From: an uncultured Eubacteriales bacterium
GTDB lineage: Bacteria; Bacillota; Clostridia; Oscillospirales; Acutalibacteraceae
Length of the DNA: 7,280 bases
Assembly (NCBI GenBank): GCA_900320925.1
Contig: ONUD01000111.1
Location: forward strand, 1-7,280
Direction: 5' to 3'
Shown here: positions 5,867-7,280 of the stretch, in pieces
How positions within the stretch are numbered: position 1 is the stretch's first letter
How the letters are laid out: every line of letters begins with the position of its first letter
The notes under the pieces: model-generated
What the model saw: the letters and a program-made list of their open reading frames with translations, nothing else
What the model was told of the DNA's origin: nothing
The model's database searches: none
Position numbers and translations under genes: made by a program

Positions 5867-6819
5867 AACAGCAGCCCAAGGTTATCAATGTTCCCAAACG
5901 TAAAAAACCGCTTGCGACCCCTTCCTATATTATCCGCATTTGTCTGATAATTTGTTTTGTTCTGTGTATCCTGCTGCTCAGCTCCCCGTTTTTCAGTGCC
6001 AGGCTTTATATCCGTGAAAATCTGGAGGTCACGCCCTCCATCACCGATGCCTATACCAAGCTGGCTTCTCAGGAGGAAATCGACAGTGCCGAGCAGCAGC
6101 TCCGCCATGCTTTGGATTCACTGGAAAAAAAGAAAACCCATGAGGAAAGTCAATCCTCTGAAACAGAATCCAAGAACGGACTGCAATATACACCGGTTGC
6201 CTCGGCGAATTTCGAGTGGTCTTATACCTTACAGCAGGGGATTGACGGAAAAGCTCTGGCAGAATCCGTGGAGGAAGCCAAAAATATCGACCGTTCCCTC
6301 TATACCGCCGAAAGCCTTGACACACTGAATACGGCTGTCCTCAATGCCCAAAAATATCTGTGTGCCTCCGTCGTCGTGACGCAAAGTGTCCTGCAAATGG
6401 CAATGGGCGGCTCTATCGGTGAGTCACTGGACAGCAGTCTGGGCGGTACCATCTCCAATTCCCTGTTTGCCATGCTGTTAGCCGCCGCTCCGGTTGTATG
6501 CTTTCTGACACTCTGCTTTGACAGAAAACGGCATATCAAGCACGTGACCTGCATGGTCGGAGCTATTGTGTGTGTGGCAGATATTTTTCTGCTACTGTAT
6601 CCTTATGTCGGGAGCGGTGCCATCTGGTCCATTATCCTGTATATTCTCATCTGCCTGTTCAATATTGCGGGCATCTATGCCAAGCAGCAGGAGGATTACA
6701 TCATCGCCCATCCCGAAAAAGAAGCGGAATTTACCGAAAAACATCCTCAATTTGTCAAGGCTCTTATTAACTATAAATCTTTTAGCCGAAAGGAGAACAA
6801 AAAAAATGGCAGTCATTGA
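5863..6819 (+). CDS. Four-helix membrane protein with a FIVAR-like external segment, function unknown
   Basis: The protein has 318 residues and I do not recognise the whole. A Lys/Arg-rich N-terminus precedes membrane helix 1 (about 23-43). Residues 44 to about 198 would lie outside the cell and contain a charged, helix-forming part (66-104). A stretch at 126-167 has YTAESLDTL, TAV and LNAQKYL in the order seen in FIVAR repeats of cell-surface proteins. Three helices follow (about 200-219, 229-247, 252-274), with RKRHIK (221-226) between the first two. The tail of about 44 residues is charged and cytoplasmic by the positive-inside rule. The start overlaps the ppa stop by 4 bases. AAGGAG lies 14 bases upstream, which is long, so translational coupling to ppa is likely. 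The end overlaps the thioredoxin gene by 14 bases. Several Cys lie in or near the helices, including 27, 31 and 35. A role in redox or envelope maintenance would be speculation. Confidence 0.85.
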   Translation: MKQQPKVINVPKRKKPLATPSYIIRICLIICFVLCILLLSSPFFSARLYIRENLEVTPSITDAYTKLASQEEIDSAEQQLRHALDSLEKKKTHEESQSSETESKNGLQYTPVASANFEWSYTLQQGIDGKALAESVEEAKNIDRSLYTAESLDTLNTAVLNAQKYLCASVVVTQSVLQMAMGGSIGESLDSSLGGTISNSLFAMLLAAAPVVCFLTLCFDRKRHIKHVTCMVGAIVCVADIFLLLYPYVGSGAIWSIILYILICLFNIAGIYAKQQEDYIIAHPEKEAEFTEKHPQFVKALINYKSFSRKENKKNGSH

Positions 6820-7120
6820 AATTACCGCTGACAATTTTGAAAAAGAGGTGCTGAATGCCTCCTGTCCCGTCCTGCTGGACTTCTGGGCATCCTGGTGTAT
6901 GCCGTGCAGAATGCTTTCTCCCGTGGTGGACGAAATTGCCGAGGAATACAGCGATTCCATTAAGGTCGGCAAAGTCAACGTGGATGAACAGTCCGGACTG
7001 GCACAACAATTCGGTATCATGAGCATTCCGACACTGGTCGTGTTCCAAAACGGTCAAAATGTCGCTGTCAAAGTTGGTGTGCAGTCCAAAGCTGCCATTC
7101 TTGCCATGCTGGGGTTCTGA
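6806..7120 (+). CDS. trxA: Thioredoxin with WCMPC active site
   Basis: The protein has 104 residues from ATG 6806, with AAGGAG 10 bases upstream, inside the end of the preceding gene. It is a complete single-domain, cytoplasmic thioredoxin that reduces disulfides in target proteins using electrons from thioredoxin reductase. LLDFWASWCMPCR (23-35) holds the buried Asp25 and the redox cysteines Cys31 and Cys34. The cis-proline is Pro75 in MSIPT, followed by LVVFQNG, and Gly91 (VKVGVQ) matches the late conserved glycine. The active-site residue after the first Cys is Met instead of the usual Gly, which may shift the redox potential. No signal peptide is present. A longer in-frame start upstream at 6566 would lie within the preceding gene and lacks support. 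The C-terminus is a little shorter than in E. coli thioredoxin. Confidence 0.94.
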   Translation: MAVIEITADNFEKEVLNASCPVLLDFWASWCMPCRMLSPVVDEIAEEYSDSIKVGKVNVDEQSGLAQQFGIMSIPTLVVFQNGQNVAVKVGVQSKAAILAMLGF

Positions 7121-7123
7121 ACC

Positions 7124-7163
7124 AAACAGCGGAGAGTAGCCATGCTTACTCTCCGCTGTTTTT
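7124..7163 (+). terminator. Terminator of the ppa-trxA operon, overlapping the end of the convergent gene
   Basis: A 15-bp perfect stem (7124-7138 with 7147-7161), an 8-base loop and a T run at 7159-7163 begin 4 bases after the thioredoxin stop. On the opposite strand the stem is followed by TTTGGTTC, a poor U run, so it works mainly for the thioredoxin operon. Confidence 0.92.
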
Positions 7164-7280
7164 GATGCCCATCATGGCCACCAGTCCGCCTCGTTTGCCG
7201 CCGCTGGCACGGTGCGAATAGAGCAGGCCGCTGTTGCATTTGGTACAGACATCGCTGATGGTAATATTGATACTCAGCAG
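7146..7280 (-). CDS. pgeF: PgeF/YfiH-type multicopper-oxidase-fold protein, C-terminal end (runs off the right edge)
   Basis: Only the last 44 codons are in the window. The reverse-strand reading ends in TAA at 7148-7146 and gives a tail containing SDVCTKCN, LLYSHRASGGKRGG and LVAMMGIK. This pattern, Cys-x-x-Cys followed about 10 residues later by a YSHR and a Gly/Lys/Arg-rich turn, is the C-terminal signature of the laccase-domain family (YfiH/YlmD, peptidoglycan editing factor PgeF, related to human LACC1). Known members act on purine nucleosides and, in E. coli, help to keep peptidoglycan precursors correct. The His of SHR and the first Cys are typical conserved positions. The catalytic core is outside the window, so activity is not judged. 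The gene converges on trxA and its stop codon lies inside the trxA terminator stem. Confidence 0.8.
   Translation of the reverse strand: MLSINITISDVCTKCNSGLLYSHRASGGKRGGLVAMMGIKNSGE

Noticed and set aside
6566..6805. Upstream in-frame extension of thioredoxin by 80 codons
   Set aside because: It lies inside the membrane protein gene in another frame, and the ATG at 6806 gives an exact thioredoxin N-terminus with its own ribosome binding site.

Overview
The window reads as a Gram-positive, low-to-mid-GC anaerobe of the class Clostridia, most likely an Oscillospiraceae / Ruminococcus-like gut bacterium. This is an inference from four things: strong AGGAGG-type ribosome binding sites, extended -10 promoters (TGGTATAAT), a secreted pullulanase of the Firmicutes type, and separate secD and secF genes. 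No 16S or other taxonomic marker is present, so the genus is a guess.

Left part, minus strand (1-1150). The 5' part of a secreted type I pullulanase gene runs off the left edge: signal peptide, CBM41/PUD starch-binding domain, and the start of a second beta domain. It has its own extended -10 promoter and a structured leader. Upstream of it on the same strand is a small TTG-initiated predicted lipoprotein of unknown function. The 228-base stretch 1151-1378 between this gene and the next, divergent one holds an 8-bp hairpin, a 7-bp tandem repeat (CATTATG), two short palindromes and the forward promoter.

Middle part, plus strand (1379-5200). A monocistronic PLP-dependent aspartate aminotransferase ends in a strong terminator. 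It is followed by a near-consensus promoter driving secD-secF, the proton-driven accessory motor of the Sec translocon. The two reading frames overlap by 4 bases and the unit ends in a terminator.

Right part (5282-7280). A second plus-strand operon holds a family I inorganic pyrophosphatase, a four-helix membrane protein with a FIVAR-like extracellular segment, and a thioredoxin with a WCMPC active site. The three are coupled by a 4-base and a 14-base overlap. Convergent to it on the minus strand is the 3' end of a PgeF/YfiH-type multicopper-oxidase-fold gene, whose stop codon lies inside the thioredoxin terminator hairpin.

Most of the window is core metabolism and secretion. I see no phage, insertion sequence, CRISPR array, toxin-antitoxin pair or defence system, and no tRNA or rRNA. 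The least explained items are the FIVAR-like membrane protein locked between pyrophosphatase and thioredoxin, the small lipoprotein, and the repeat-bearing intergenic region at 1151-1378.
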